A stretch of 52,375 nucleotides of DNA from Caldifarciminota bacterium (GCA_015492295.1 WGFI01000059.1:1-52375), one strand, 5' to 3'; positions 16,461 through 25,125 are shown, counted from the stretch's first letter. Translations and numbers: made by a program. Notes: generated by a model from the sequence alone, not told the origin.

Positions 16461-17288
16461 TCTTACCAAGGGGCCGGAGAACACCTCTTTAAAACCGAGT
16501 TTGAGAGCCTCCATTTTATACCATAAGAACTTATCCGGATGGACATACTCAACAACAGGTAGATGCTTGGGCGTGGGTTGAAGATATTGCCCTATGGTTA
16601 TTATATCAACGCCAACATCCCTCAGATCCTTGAATGTCTGTATTACCTCCTCGTCCGTCTCGCCCAACCCGACCATAATGCTTGACTTGGTGTAAATGTC
16701 CGGCCTCAGTCTTTTGGCGTATTCAAGGACAAAGAGTGATAGTTCATAAGAAGCCCTTCGGTCTCTGACGGTAGGCGTCAATCTTCTCACGGTTTCAACA
16801 TTATGAGCAAAGACATCTAAGGGTGAATTAACCACCGTTTCTATACTGTTTTTATTCCCTTGAAAATCCCCCACAAGCGCCTCAACTTTGACATCAGGGC
16901 GCACGGTTTTTATATTGAAAATCGTCTTTGCGACATGCGAGGCTCCTCCATCCGGGAGATCATCCCTATCAACCATAGTTAGGACGATATATCTTAGATT
17001 TAGCTTACTTATGGCCTTCGCCACATTCATAGGTTCATTCGGATCCACCCAACCTTTTGGATTTCCGCTTTTCACGGCGCAGAACCTGCACCCTCTCGTG
17101 CATACATCACCCAGGATCATTATGGTAGCTGTACCATGTCCCCAACATTCATTTATATTTGGACATCTCGCTTCTTCGCATACGGTATATAGACGATTCT
17201 CCCTTAGAGTTGATTTAACATCTGCAAACTTCTCGTTGGTTCTTAATGTTATTTTTAGCCATTGGGGTTTTTTCTGAAACGTTCTCAC
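16404..17288 (-). CDS. lipA: Lipoyl synthase
   Basis: A 294-residue radical-SAM lipoyl synthase, which inserts two sulfurs into octanoyl groups on lipoyl domains. Both cluster motifs are present: C-x4-C-x5-C ([12 protein letters not shown]) for the auxiliary cluster and C-x3-C-x2-C (CTRGCRFC) for the SAM cluster. The GTG start at 17288 overlaps the apbE stop (GTGA) and gives [15 protein letters not shown], the normal N-terminus; a longer frame reaching 17354 reads apbE sequence and is not credible. It is the last gene of the flavoprotein operon. Its 3' end overlaps the convergent btuF-like gene by 57 bases. Confidence 0.95.
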   Translation of the reverse strand: MRTFQKKPQWLKITLRTNEKFADVKSTLRENRLYTVCEEARCPNINECWGHGTATIMILGDVCTRGCRFCAVKSGNPKGWVDPNEPMNVAKAISKLNLRYIVLTMVDRDDLPDGGASHVAKTIFNIKTVRPDVKVEALVGDFQGNKNSIETVVNSPLDVFAHNVETVRRLTPTVRDRRASYELSLFVLEYAKRLRPDIYTKSSIMVGLGETDEEVIQTFKDLRDVGVDIITIGQYLQPTPKHLPVVEYVHPDKFLWYKMEALKLGFKEVFSGPLVRSSYRADKVFFKAAHKVKL

Positions 17289-17932
17289 TCTATCAATTCT
17301 AAGGTTGAAAGAACATCTCCCTCCGTGCCCGATAGCGTTATGACAAAATCCCATTTATCATCTTTAATGTACGATCTTCTCTTTGGATCATATATATGCC
17401 ATTTGCCATCCCTTTTTGTCCTTGAAAATGAAACGAATACATTCCTAAAAGTCATTATACTTCCATCGGGTAGCACAAGCGCCCAAGTCCCCCTACCGTA
17501 TATGCTACTCCTTCCAAAGCTTATAAAAAAGCTGTCAAGTATATACCCACTTGAAACCTTTACGAAAATATCAAGGGCGAAGCCTTTGGCTATTCCCCCC
17601 GGGTCAAAGGTGGTACCATCCGGAAAAAACCATAAACCTCTGTTTAATCTCTTTGGTACCTTCCCACCTTTGTAAAAAGGATCAAATCTTCCCTTCGTTT
17701 TCTTTCTATAATAAAGAGATAGAACGAGCAAACTATCGGTGAGGGGATCAACTTTCAATGTTTCACCTTTACTTTTCCAACCGAGCCAAAAATCTCTCCA
17801 AAGGCTGTCCATATAAACGGCGAGTTTGAATACGGTATCACTGAATACTTCCGCATCTTTGCCGTACACCTCCACTTCCAAAATCGTCCCCATAACGACC
17901 TGCGCGCGCACCAAACATATAAGCAAACTCAT
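17285..17932 (-). CDS. apbE: ApbE-family FAD:protein FMN transferase
   Basis: A 215-residue, shorter than usual ApbE (most are 300 or more), the enzyme that attaches FMN covalently to threonines of extracytoplasmic flavoproteins. The core motifs are visible: [15 protein letters not shown] (usual D-L-G-G-I-A-K-G-x-A-x-D), [13 protein letters not shown] (the G-G-N-x-x-x-x-G region, altered), and WHIYDPKRR (H-I-x-D-P). A short N-terminal hydrophobic stretch ([11 protein letters not shown]) may be a signal peptide. It overlaps its neighbours by 4 bases on both sides. The likely substrate is the FMN-binding domain protein two genes upstream. Confidence 0.85.
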   Translation of the reverse strand: MSLLICLVRAQVVMGTILEVEVYGKDAEVFSDTVFKLAVYMDSLWRDFWLGWKSKGETLKVDPLTDSLLVLSLYYRKKTKGRFDPFYKGGKVPKRLNRGLWFFPDGTTFDPGGIAKGFALDIFVKVSSGYILDSFFISFGRSSIYGRGTWALVLPDGSIMTFRNVFVSFSRTKRDGKWHIYDPKRRSYIKDDKWDFVITLSGTEGDVLSTLELIE

Positions 17933-18399
17933 AGGTACATCTCTTTTATAACCGCCACACCCATAAATAACATCCCTGGAAGGAACATGGCCGTGCTTAT
18001 GAGTTTCATAAATACGAAAGGATATGGCAGATATTTTATCGCCCAGGGGGATAGTATGAATAGCAGGATGCCGATAAATGTCAGATTAATGATAAGAAGT
18101 TTAACCTTGCGATTTAAAGATGTGTAGGAGAAGAAAACGCTTATGATTCCAGCAACCAGAGGGGAGATGAACGAATGGAAATGTGATACCTCCGCGAGTT
18201 GCAACGGTGTTTTGCCATATATCATCTGCTCAGGATTTCCCTTGTAATAATCAACGAGTCTGTTTATAAAATCGGTTATAGGAAAGTGTTTAACCGTTAA
18301 ATCAACCATAATAAAGGAAAAGAAAAATCCAAGCAGAACGAATATGTAAAACCAAACGAAACTCAGCTTTATGCATGGGTTCAGATCTTTCAATTTCAT
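17929..18399 (-). CDS. Four-helix membrane protein of the flavoprotein operon
   Basis: A 156-residue protein with about four membrane helices (residues 13-32, 72-92, 97-120, 128-152). A histidine pair at the start of the second helix (EVSHFHSFISPLVAGIISVFF) is like that in small membrane proteins found next to FMN-binding proteins, where heme or quinone binding has been suspected; this is inference. No named family recognised. It overlaps the FMN-binding gene and apbE by 4 bases each, so equal production is likely. Confidence 0.7.
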   Translation of the reverse strand: MKLKDLNPCIKLSFVWFYIFVLLGFFFSFIMVDLTVKHFPITDFINRLVDYYKGNPEQMIYGKTPLQLAEVSHFHSFISPLVAGIISVFFSYTSLNRKVKLLIINLTFIGILLFILSPWAIKYLPYPFVFMKLISTAMFLPGMLFMGVAVIKEMYL

Positions 18400-18854
18400 T
18401 TTCTAAGCAGGTAATTGTAAAGTAGTAAGGCCCTTTTCACGCCTAAGGTTATAGCCCTTACGGAAATGGTCGCACCTGGAATGTTCCTGATGCTCTTAGG
18501 GTCAATTTTCCTTCCCTTAAACTGGCTTAGAAATCTTTTATCTTTGATCTCCCAACCGTACTCCTCCCTATAAATGAGTATCTCAACCGCTTTAACATCA
18601 CCCTCTCTGTCAAAAACCACCATGAAAGTTATAGGAAGGTGCTTTCCTTTAATATCGTCTATTAGCACAGTCGTTTCTCCATCGGTGTAAAAGGCCAGTT
18701 TTTTCCTTATGAAGGAGGGAAGTCCATTTCGTCTTATCAAATCTTCTATCCTCTTATCAACCTTTATCATCATCGTATCCACCTTTCCTTTCAGGTACCG
18801 TTTCATAACCTCCACTGAATCAACGAATACCGTATATGTTATGAATAATATCAT
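18396..18854 (-). CDS. FMN-binding domain protein, likely ApbE substrate
   Basis: A 152-residue secreted or anchored protein. After a hydrophobic N-terminus (MILFITYTVFV) comes a short helical lead and an FMN-binding domain: VKAVEILIYREEYGWEI, FLSQFKGRKIDP, and IPGATISVRAITLGVKRAL. Threonine 129 of GAT is the expected FMN attachment site. The motif deviates from the usual D-x-x-(S/T)-G-A-T, having Arg and Pro in place of Asp and Ser/Thr, so covalent attachment is likely from context but not certain. Its neighbours (ApbE, outer-membrane-like protein, membrane protein) suggest an electron-transfer chain outside the cytoplasm. Confidence 0.8.
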   Translation of the reverse strand: MILFITYTVFVDSVEVMKRYLKGKVDTMMIKVDKRIEDLIRRNGLPSFIRKKLAFYTDGETTVLIDDIKGKHLPITFMVVFDREGDVKAVEILIYREEYGWEIKDKRFLSQFKGRKIDPKSIRNIPGATISVRAITLGVKRALLLYNYLLRK

Positions 18855-19612
18855 AACGGCAACCCTATTATCATTCTAAGGTTGAACTTCTCGTGCTCAT
18901 CGTGATTTCTGGTTATCTGAGGATATATTCCGAGAGTAGCCCAGATTTTTTCCGTTGAGTAATGTATAACCGGGCCTAAGAATAAAGCATGATGCTCAGC
19001 ATCGTTGAAGGTTCCAGGAAAGGATCTGTTAGGCCATTCACTGTGCGTCCAGTACTCCAAACCCAATCCCAAGTTTCTATAACCGATATTGAAAGTATAG
19101 ACTAATCCGCCGGTTAGCGAAAATATTCCTTCCTCTTCAACCTTATCATAACCTTCAAATTCAAACTCGGACTCGGTTATGATATTTGCAGCCAGCATGA
19201 GGTTTCCGAAATTCTTTGAGATGAGGAGTTTAAATTCAACCTCAGTTTCATAACCATAATAGTACAGCTCAGCGTAAAAGCCCAAAGGTGGTATCCTGTA
19301 TATCCAAGCCCATGCCATACCTTTAAAACTGGTTTTATGACTTTCGTCCGTAGGCGATGCTTTAAAGACTTTCGTAAAATCAAGATAGAAGTCCGTGCTG
19401 AGATTGGGAGTAAAAGCGTGTTCTATCTCAAACCTTATATCATAGGCGGTGTATCTCTGTCCTGTTCTACCATCCCTCAACGTGGTCCATACTTCAAATT
19501 CCGTAAAACCCGATGGCAAAAGATCCGTGTCGTATGTATAAACCAAAGTTCTGACATGCGCATAGGCGAATACGGGCAACACTATGCATATGGCGCATAT
19601 GACTTTTTTCAT
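18851..19612 (-). CDS. Predicted outer-membrane beta-barrel protein (DUF6662-like)
   Basis: A 253-residue protein with a clean signal peptide (MKKVICAICIVLPVFAYA) and then a series of amphipathic strands with aromatic ends, such as GFTEFEVWTTLRDG, FYAELYYYGYETEVEFKL, KIWATLGIYPQITRNHDEHE and a final strand LRMIIGLPL. This is the pattern of a 10-12 strand outer-membrane barrel. It resembles proteins found beside FMN-binding proteins in other Gram-negatives. It is the first gene of a five-gene operon with 4-base overlaps. A perfect inverted repeat (19634-19660) sits at its promoter. Confidence 0.7.
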   Translation of the reverse strand: MKKVICAICIVLPVFAYAHVRTLVYTYDTDLLPSGFTEFEVWTTLRDGRTGQRYTAYDIRFEIEHAFTPNLSTDFYLDFTKVFKASPTDESHKTSFKGMAWAWIYRIPPLGFYAELYYYGYETEVEFKLLISKNFGNLMLAANIITESEFEFEGYDKVEEEGIFSLTGGLVYTFNIGYRNLGLGLEYWTHSEWPNRSFPGTFNDAEHHALFLGPVIHYSTEKIWATLGIYPQITRNHDEHEKFNLRMIIGLPL

Positions 19613-19633
19613 AATGCGATTATTCTTGGATTG

Positions 19634-19660
19634 AAATCTTGACCTTTTTGGTCAAGATTT
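19634..19660. promoter_or_regulatory. Perfect 11-base-arm inverted repeat at the flavoprotein operon promoter
   Basis: AAATCTTGACC and GGTCAAGATTT around five T bases (19645-19649). Centre is about 34 bases upstream of the likely RNA start of the minus-strand operon (weak AAGAAT box 9 bases before the ATG). There is no T-run after it in either direction, so an operator is more likely than a terminator. Confidence 0.65.
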
Positions 19661-19712
19661 GCGAATGGTTTTCATTTGCAAAAACATTCCAACGATATAT
19701 CCGATTTAAGTG

Positions 19713-19718
19713 TATAAT
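19713..19718 (+). promoter_or_regulatory. Extended -10 box of the ankyrin gene
   Basis: GTGTATAAT, a TG-extended -10, gives a leader of about 50 bases that ends in a strong Shine-Dalgarno (AAGGAGGTGA). Within the leader lies GTTTCAATCCCTTATTAGAA, which looks like half of a thermophile CRISPR repeat (single copy). Confidence 0.5.
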
Positions 19719-19773
19719 TCCATACGAGTTTAAAGGAATGTTTCAATCCCTTATTAGAACAAGGAGGTGAGAT

Positions 19774-21276
19774 ATGAAAAATTCCAGCACTTCATATTGG
19801 GATTTTGAGATATGGCACAAGGCTATAAATGAAGGAAGCCAGGACGATATTCTATGGTTAATTGAAAATGGAGCGGATGTCAATGCTAAGGATAACAAAG
19901 GTAGAACGCCTTTGCATATAGCAGCGGAAAAAGGCGATCTTAAGGTTGTGAAAAGTTTGTGTTTTAATAAGAGAGACTATGCCCTTTTCACCTATCAAGA
20001 TAACGAAGGTAGGACACCTTTACATTTAGCTGCGAAGGAAGGGCACTTGGAGATTGTGGAGCACTTGATGAAAGAAGCGGGAACTTTTCCAAAGGATAAC
20101 GAAGATAGAACTCCTTTACACTTGGCTGCGATGAATGGTCATCTGGATGTTGTGAAGTATTTGATTAATCTGCATGTCCGTACCGGCATTGATGTTGGTG
20201 TCAATGTTAAGGATAATAAAGGTAAAACGCCGTTGGATTATATGTCAGGCGACTTTAAAAATTCTCTTTTACGCTGGACCGCGGAAAAAGGATATTTAAA
20301 TGTTGCAAGGAGTTTAATTGAAAATGGTGCCAATGTCAATGCTAAGGATAGGGAAGGTAAAACGCCTTTGCATATAGCCGCTGAGAAGGGTCGCTTAGAT
20401 ACTGCGAAGCTTTTGATTGAAAATGGTGCTAATATCACTGCTAAGGATAACAAGGGTAAGACGCCATTGGATTATATGTCAAACGACTTTAAAAACTCAC
20501 TTTTGCACTGGACTGCGGAAAAAGGATATTTGAAGGTTGTAGAGCGTTTAATTGAAAGCAAAGCCGATGTCAATGCCAAGGATAATAAAGGCAGAACTCC
20601 TTTACACTTAGCTGTGATGAATGGTCATTCGGATGTGGTGGAGCGTTTAATTGAAAAGCGTGCCGATGTTAATGTTATGGATAACGAGGGTAAAACACCT
20701 TTACACTTGACCGCGATGAATAACCGCTTGGATATGGTGAAGTTTTTAATTAAAAATCGTGCTGATGTTAATGTTGGGGATAAAAAAGGTAGAACTCCTT
20801 TACATCTAGCTGCTGAAAATGGACATTTGGATGTTATGAAGTGTTTAATTAAAAACGATGCCAAGGTTGATGCTGAGGATAACGAAGGTAAGACGCCTTT
20901 GCATTTGGCTGTAGAAAAAAGACATTTGGCTGTTGTGGAGTATCTGATTGGAGAAGGTGTGAATGTCAATGCTAAGGATAACAAGGGTAAAACGCCGTTG
21001 CATTGGGCTGCATTGAGAAACTACATAGATATCGTGGATTTTTTGATTAAGAAGGGTGCCGATGTCAATGCTAAGGATAATAATGGCTACACACCTTTGG
21101 ACCTTGCTAAGGATGATGAAATTAAGGAATATTTGAAAGGTCGTGGTGCAAAGAGTGGTGGATATAGGGAAATGAGAGAAGTTCTAGTATCCAGAAGAAA
21201 ATCACCGAGAGAAGGAATTATTGAACTTTGGTTATCTCCATCCCCTAACGCCGATAAGGATACATCGGGGGAATAA
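19774..21276 (+). CDS. Ankyrin-repeat protein
   Basis: A 500-residue protein without signal peptide, made of about twelve ankyrin repeats (33 residues each; DNKGRTPLHIAAEKGDLKVVK and variants) from residue 10 to 450, then a basic, probably disordered tail. Ankyrin repeats form elongated protein-binding surfaces. The repeats are similar at DNA level, and a unit of 78 residues containing the odd LDYMS(G/N)DFKNSLL insertion occurs twice, pointing to recent internal duplication. Expression signals are strong. The partner protein is unknown; it is divergent from the flavoprotein operon. Confidence 0.9.
   Translation: MKNSSTSYWDFEIWHKAINEGSQDDILWLIENGADVNAKDNKGRTPLHIAAEKGDLKVVKSLCFNKRDYALFTYQDNEGRTPLHLAAKEGHLEIVEHLMKEAGTFPKDNEDRTPLHLAAMNGHLDVVKYLINLHVRTGIDVGVNVKDNKGKTPLDYMSGDFKNSLLRWTAEKGYLNVARSLIENGANVNAKDREGKTPLHIAAEKGRLDTAKLLIENGANITAKDNKGKTPLDYMSNDFKNSLLHWTAEKGYLKVVERLIESKADVNAKDNKGRTPLHLAVMNGHSDVVERLIEKRADVNVMDNEGKTPLHLTAMNNRLDMVKFLIKNRADVNVGDKKGRTPLHLAAENGHLDVMKCLIKNDAKVDAEDNEGKTPLHLAVEKRHLAVVEYLIGEGVNVNAKDNKGKTPLHWAALRNYIDIVDFLIKKGADVNAKDNNGYTPLDLAKDDEIKEYLKGRGAKSGGYREMREVLVSRRKSPREGIIELWLSPSPNADKDTSGE
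20218..20536 (+). repeat. Internal 234-base tandem duplication in the ankyrin gene
   Basis: The segment beginning near 20218 recurs near 20452 with a period of 234 bases (78 codons): both copies encode K-T-P-L-D-Y-M-S-x-D-F-K-N-S-L-L and W-T-A-E-K-G-Y-L. The copies differ mainly at third codon positions. Confidence 0.7.
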
Positions 21277-21288
21277 ACCCTTCCACCG

Positions 21289-21294
21289 TAAAAT
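21289..21294 (+). promoter_or_regulatory. -10 box of nuoE (leaderless)
   Basis: TAAAAT 10 bases before ATG 21305. It fixes the nuoE start; the open frame extends back to 21221 but through the end of the ankyrin gene. Confidence 0.55.
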
Positions 21295-21304
21295 ATCCAC
21301 CATT

Positions 21305-21820
21305 ATGGCAAACCTCAAAGACAGAATAGAATTCGTTAAGAAAATGTTTCCAAAGGGGGATACCGCTCTGATAGCAGCGTTGCATGAAGTTCAAACCGAA
21401 TATGGATGGTTGCATCCAGAAGGTATAAATCTCATAAAGGAAACCTTGGGTTATTCGGAGGATCAGATAATGAGCGTTGCCTCATTCTATCACATGTTCC
21501 ATAAAGAACCGCCGGGAAAGTACCATATACATCTATGTACGAATCTTACCTGTATGCAGGAAGGAGCGTATAAACTGTTGAAGTTTCTAAGAGAAAATCT
21601 TAAAGAGGGGAATGAGGAATTCACCTATGAGGAGGTGGAGTGTATCGGTCTTTGCGATAAGGCGCCGGCCGCACTTATAAATGGTGAGCCTGTTATAGAA
21701 CTAACCGAGGAAAAGCTGAATGAAATTCTAAAATCTCCTGAGAAATTTGTAAAAGGATATAAAGCTACATATTACGATATGAGGGAAGTTTATGATAAGG
21801 AAGGTTCTGATAGCAAATAG
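21305..21820 (+). CDS. nuoE: NuoE-like [2Fe-2S] subunit of NADH-oxidising complexes
   Basis: A 171-residue thioredoxin-like ferredoxin of the NuoE/HndA family. The N-terminal helical bundle is followed by the cluster motif C-x4-C (HLCTNLTC) and C-x3-C (ECIGLC), which bind one [2Fe-2S] cluster. Such subunits belong to complex I, electron-bifurcating hydrogenases or formate dehydrogenases. NuoF and other partners are not here; instead accC follows with a 29-base overlap. Start chosen at 21305 from the promoter and from the family N-terminus (MANLKDRIEFVKKMF). Confidence 0.88.
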   Translation: MANLKDRIEFVKKMFPKGDTALIAALHEVQTEYGWLHPEGINLIKETLGYSEDQIMSVASFYHMFHKEPPGKYHIHLCTNLTCMQEGAYKLLKFLRENLKEGNEEFTYEEVECIGLCDKAPAALINGEPVIELTEEKLNEILKSPEKFVKGYKATYYDMREVYDKEGSDSK

Positions 21821-23240
21821 GGGTGAAATAGCGATACGCATCGCGAGAACATTAAAGGATATGGGTATAAAAACCGTTGGTATCTTCGTAGAGGCGGACG
21901 AAAGTTGGCCATTCGTTTATACTATGGATGAATCCTACAAGGTTGATAGCTATCTTGATATTGAAGGTATAGTTAAGGTCGCTCTGGATTCCGGCTGTGA
22001 TGCCGTTCATCCGGGATACGGTTTCCTAGCCGAAAATCCTAAATTTGCAAAGGCGATTCTTGATGCAGGCATGGAGTTCATAGGACCGAGACCCCATTCA
22101 ATGGAGATGGTTGGGGATAAGGCGAAAGCCAAGAAGATAGCGGATCAAGTTGGGGTTCCAACGGTTCCAGGACTTCCTCCATCGGACGATATAGAGTTCT
22201 TAAAGGAAGGAATAAGAAGAATAGGCTTTCCTGCCCTCCTTAAAGCCGTAGCTGGCGGAGGTGGGAAGGGTATGAAGCTCATTGAGGATGAGACTAACAT
22301 TGATGAGAACATACTATCCGCACAAAGGGAGGCTCTAAACGCATTCGGAGATAGAACCCTCATAGTTGAAAAGTATGTTTTTCCTGCGAGGCATGTTGAG
22401 GTTCAGGTGATAGGGGATAAGTATGGGAATGTTTATGTTTTGGGTGAAAGGGAATGCTCCTTGCAAAGAAGGCATCAGAAGATAATTGAGGAGACACCTT
22501 CACCCGGGATAGATGAAGAGATCAGAAAGAAGCTGTTTGAATACGCTTTAAAAATAGCCAAAGGGGTATCTTATGAAAGTGCGGGAACATGTGAGTTCAT
22601 AGTTTCGGATGATGGTGAGGTATATTTTCTTGAAGTAAATGCGAGATTACAGGTTGAGCATCCCATAACCGAAATGACCACAGGTTTGGATATAGTCAGA
22701 TTACAGATAGAGGTTGCAAATGGTGAAAAATTAAATTTGGATGATATAAACAGATTTGGGCACTCAATAGAAGCCAGATTGTACGCGGAAGACCCGGAGG
22801 AGAACTTCCTTCCATCGTCAGGAAGGATTGAAGTTTTGGAATTTCCCCATATTCAAGGTATCAGGATAGATACAGGTGTGGTTGAGGGGACGGAAGTCTC
22901 ACCTTTGTTTGACCCTATGATAGCAAAGATAATATCTTATGGGGTTGATAGGGAGCAGGCGAGAAGGAAACTCGTATATGCCCTTGAAGAAACTCTACTC
23001 ATAGGCCCAAAAACCAACCAGCATTTCCTAATATACCTTCTTGAAAGCGAGGAGTTTAAAACTGGGAAAACCTACACTCATACCGTTCAAGATATATTGG
23101 ATAGGTATAAAAATGAAGAATTCCTCCTTCCCGAGGATATAAAAGAGAATCTGAAAGCTTTAAAGGATAACCGACATCAACTTCATATCTCCGAAACTTT
23201 TAACCCGATAAGTTTCATTAAGGGGAAGATTTACCCGTAA
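21792..23240 (+). CDS. accC: Biotin carboxylase
   Basis: A 482-residue biotin carboxylase (AccC or the PycA-type subunit), which uses ATP and bicarbonate to carboxylate biotin. Visible motifs: ANRGEIAIRI, the glycine-rich ATP loop KAVAGGGGKGMKLI, GERECSLQRRHQKIIEE, and EVNARLQVEHPITEM with the catalytic Glu/Arg. Slightly longer than the usual 450 residues. No biotin carrier or carboxyltransferase gene is in the window, so the acceptor cannot be told (acetyl-CoA, propionyl-CoA or pyruvate). It overlaps nuoE by 29 bases. Confidence 0.93.
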   Translation: MIRKVLIANRGEIAIRIARTLKDMGIKTVGIFVEADESWPFVYTMDESYKVDSYLDIEGIVKVALDSGCDAVHPGYGFLAENPKFAKAILDAGMEFIGPRPHSMEMVGDKAKAKKIADQVGVPTVPGLPPSDDIEFLKEGIRRIGFPALLKAVAGGGGKGMKLIEDETNIDENILSAQREALNAFGDRTLIVEKYVFPARHVEVQVIGDKYGNVYVLGERECSLQRRHQKIIEETPSPGIDEEIRKKLFEYALKIAKGVSYESAGTCEFIVSDDGEVYFLEVNARLQVEHPITEMTTGLDIVRLQIEVANGEKLNLDDINRFGHSIEARLYAEDPEENFLPSSGRIEVLEFPHIQGIRIDTGVVEGTEVSPLFDPMIAKIISYGVDREQARRKLVYALEETLLIGPKTNQHFLIYLLESEEFKTGKTYTHTVQDILDRYKNEEFLLPEDIKENLKALKDNRHQLHISETFNPISFIKGKIYP

Positions 23241-23249
23241 AAGATTTAT

Positions 23250-23882
23250 CTATCTTATCTCATAGCAGCCTTTTATTTCAAGGGTCTGTTGCCAATTCTC
23301 AAACCATCCATCCGATACCCCTATGAATATAGCAACCGTATCGTTTATCAGAGAGGATGCACCGTTAAAAGAAACGGATACGGGTAAATTAAAGGAGTAG
23401 GATGAATCGGAGGGTGAAATCCAACCTATGAGATGATGTAAGGAGTTGGTTTTCCAACCCAAGTTCCTATAACTCGCTCCAATTGAAATCCTATTAACAT
23501 CGGAGAGGAGCAAGGTATCTTGATTTAAAACCTTAGGATCAAGTATTAGGATGTTCAGCATGGACATGTACTCTTCCATAAGCGAGTGGGATCTGAACTT
23601 TATATCAAAGTGTAAAGTATCTCCTGCGGACAGGAATATCTTTTTATAAATGCCTATTTTAACCGCGAATGACCCAGACTCTCCGTTTGAACATCTACCA
23701 TCTATCCCGCTTCCCTCCTTTATCCTCCATACACCCCCATAATACCTTGCCGAAAAGTTGGCATAGAATGGTAGAAATCCCCCACAATAATTGCAACCTG
23801 TTGCGCATGTGGGTATATATGCTGGCCTAAATGAAGTATCAATGGGTACGCATAGACTTATGATGAATACCATAACTTTCAC
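23250..23882 (-). CDS. Secreted protein of unknown function
   Basis: A 210-residue protein with a short hydrophobic N-terminus (MKVMVFIISLCVPID). The mature part is beta-rich and has several cysteines near the N-terminus (CATGCNYCGG). It looks like a jelly-roll or beta-sandwich (DTLHFDIKFRS, NLPVSVSFNG, DTVAIFIGVSDGW), with no sorting-like end. It is the last gene of a secreted-protein run, overlapping the upstream gene by 4 bases. No family recognised. Confidence 0.65.
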   Translation of the reverse strand: MKVMVFIISLCVPIDTSFRPAYIPTCATGCNYCGGFLPFYANFSARYYGGVWRIKEGSGIDGRCSNGESGSFAVKIGIYKKIFLSAGDTLHFDIKFRSHSLMEEYMSMLNILILDPKVLNQDTLLLSDVNRISIGASYRNLGWKTNSLHHLIGWISPSDSSYSFNLPVSVSFNGASSLINDTVAIFIGVSDGWFENWQQTLEIKGCYEIR

Positions 23883-25123
23883 CTCCTTATAATCTTTAAA
23901 ATCTTTCCTCCGCGATAGACTTTGAAATACACACCCCTTCTCAAAGTGTCCTTTCCAACATATCTACCCGAAACATCCCATATACCTACGGGGATTTCAT
24001 CCTCGGAATGGGCATACTCAAACGCGCCCACCGGTGTGCAGCTATTATCAAATTTCCTTATAAGACCCATATACTTCTGGGCACTCAGAGTATGGAAGAA
24101 TCCCGCGATATAGACGAAACCGTACCGATCAATAGCCAAACCGCTACCTTGACTGAACCTTGGATTCCAGTTTGAGCCCAAATGATAATAGCACAGGACA
24201 TTTCCTCCAATCGTATCACGCTTATCAAGTCTGAGCCTCCAAGTGTAGGGAGCATCATCAAACCAACCTATAACCCATATATCTCGTCCATCAAAACCTA
24301 TCTCCCTCGTCATATCGGATACACCGTTCAAACCGTACTGCTGAAACCACCATCTTGCACCCGATGATGACCATTTTTCAATCCACCAGTTGAAATGACT
24401 ACTCCAATAGTATCCCACCGTATATGAATTTCCGTTGGATTGAGTAAATATATCGTATCCTTGATTGTTCGTAGAACTTCCCGAGCCGGATGGATTACTC
24501 CATATAACATTTCCTGAATCTGAAATTTTTTGCGTTTCCCATATCCAACCTGTACTATCATGATATTCAAGAACAGCGTAAATGTTTCCCGCTGAGTCCA
24601 AGGATAGAGACATATAGTAAGAGTTTTGCCCTGAGGAGTCTTGTTTTATATAGGATATGGTTGATAGGCTTATGGGCATCTTGTAAAGTGTCGCATGGTA
24701 TCTCGTACCTGCGTATTCGTATCCGGAGATATAAAGCGTGTCATTGAAAACATAGGCATCTTTAAAGTAGGATGGGGAGACGGGGTGGGAATAGGAGGTG
24801 AGGGAATCGCAAGTCTGGGATATTTTTAGAACGAACCCCTTATCGCTTAACGATGTGTCTGAAATGAAACCCACCAAGTAGAAGTTTCCGAAGGTATCCG
24901 TTATTACTCTATAAAACCAGACATCATAACCGTATAAAAATAACCTTTCGCATATAAGGGATCCGCTTGGGGAATATATGCCGAAACGGGAGCCGAATAT
25001 AGTATCATTCCATATAACTCCTATCGCTCCAACCAACCCATCCCTATTAACCTCAACATCCATCGTATATTGATCCCTATACTCATTCCATATAACGGGC
25101 CAGGCGGATGCTATCCAAATCAT
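23879..25123 (-). CDS. Secreted beta-propeller protein with sorting-like domain
   Basis: A 414-residue protein of about seven propeller-type repeats (FGNFYLVGFISDTSLSDKG, AGNIYAVLEYHDSTGW, GFVYIAGFF) and the C-terminal module VGIWDVSGRYVG ... LRRGVYFKVYRGGKILKIIRR. The start at 25123 is preferred: AAGGAGGTAG sits just before it and overlaps the previous stop. The N-terminus MIWIASAWPVIW is a poor signal peptide, so export may need the very short form seen in other genes here. Paralogous in style to the 25126-26562 gene, with which it forms an operon. Confidence 0.75.
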   Translation of the reverse strand: MIWIASAWPVIWNEYRDQYTMDVEVNRDGLVGAIGVIWNDTIFGSRFGIYSPSGSLICERLFLYGYDVWFYRVITDTFGNFYLVGFISDTSLSDKGFVLKISQTCDSLTSYSHPVSPSYFKDAYVFNDTLYISGYEYAGTRYHATLYKMPISLSTISYIKQDSSGQNSYYMSLSLDSAGNIYAVLEYHDSTGWIWETQKISDSGNVIWSNPSGSGSSTNNQGYDIFTQSNGNSYTVGYYWSSHFNWWIEKWSSSGARWWFQQYGLNGVSDMTREIGFDGRDIWVIGWFDDAPYTWRLRLDKRDTIGGNVLCYYHLGSNWNPRFSQGSGLAIDRYGFVYIAGFFHTLSAQKYMGLIRKFDNSCTPVGAFEYAHSEDEIPVGIWDVSGRYVGKDTLRRGVYFKVYRGGKILKIIRR

Positions 25124-25125
25124 AT

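Noticed and set aside
17289-17354. Longer start of lipA
   Set aside because: Residues come from apbE in another frame; GTG 17288 with GTGA overlap gives the normal N-terminus.
19739-19762. CRISPR array
   Set aside because: Only one repeat-like unit, no spacers and no cas genes; kept only as a low-interest observation.
21221-21304. Longer start of nuoE inside the ankyrin gene
   Set aside because: No family similarity in these residues, and a -10 box lies within them.
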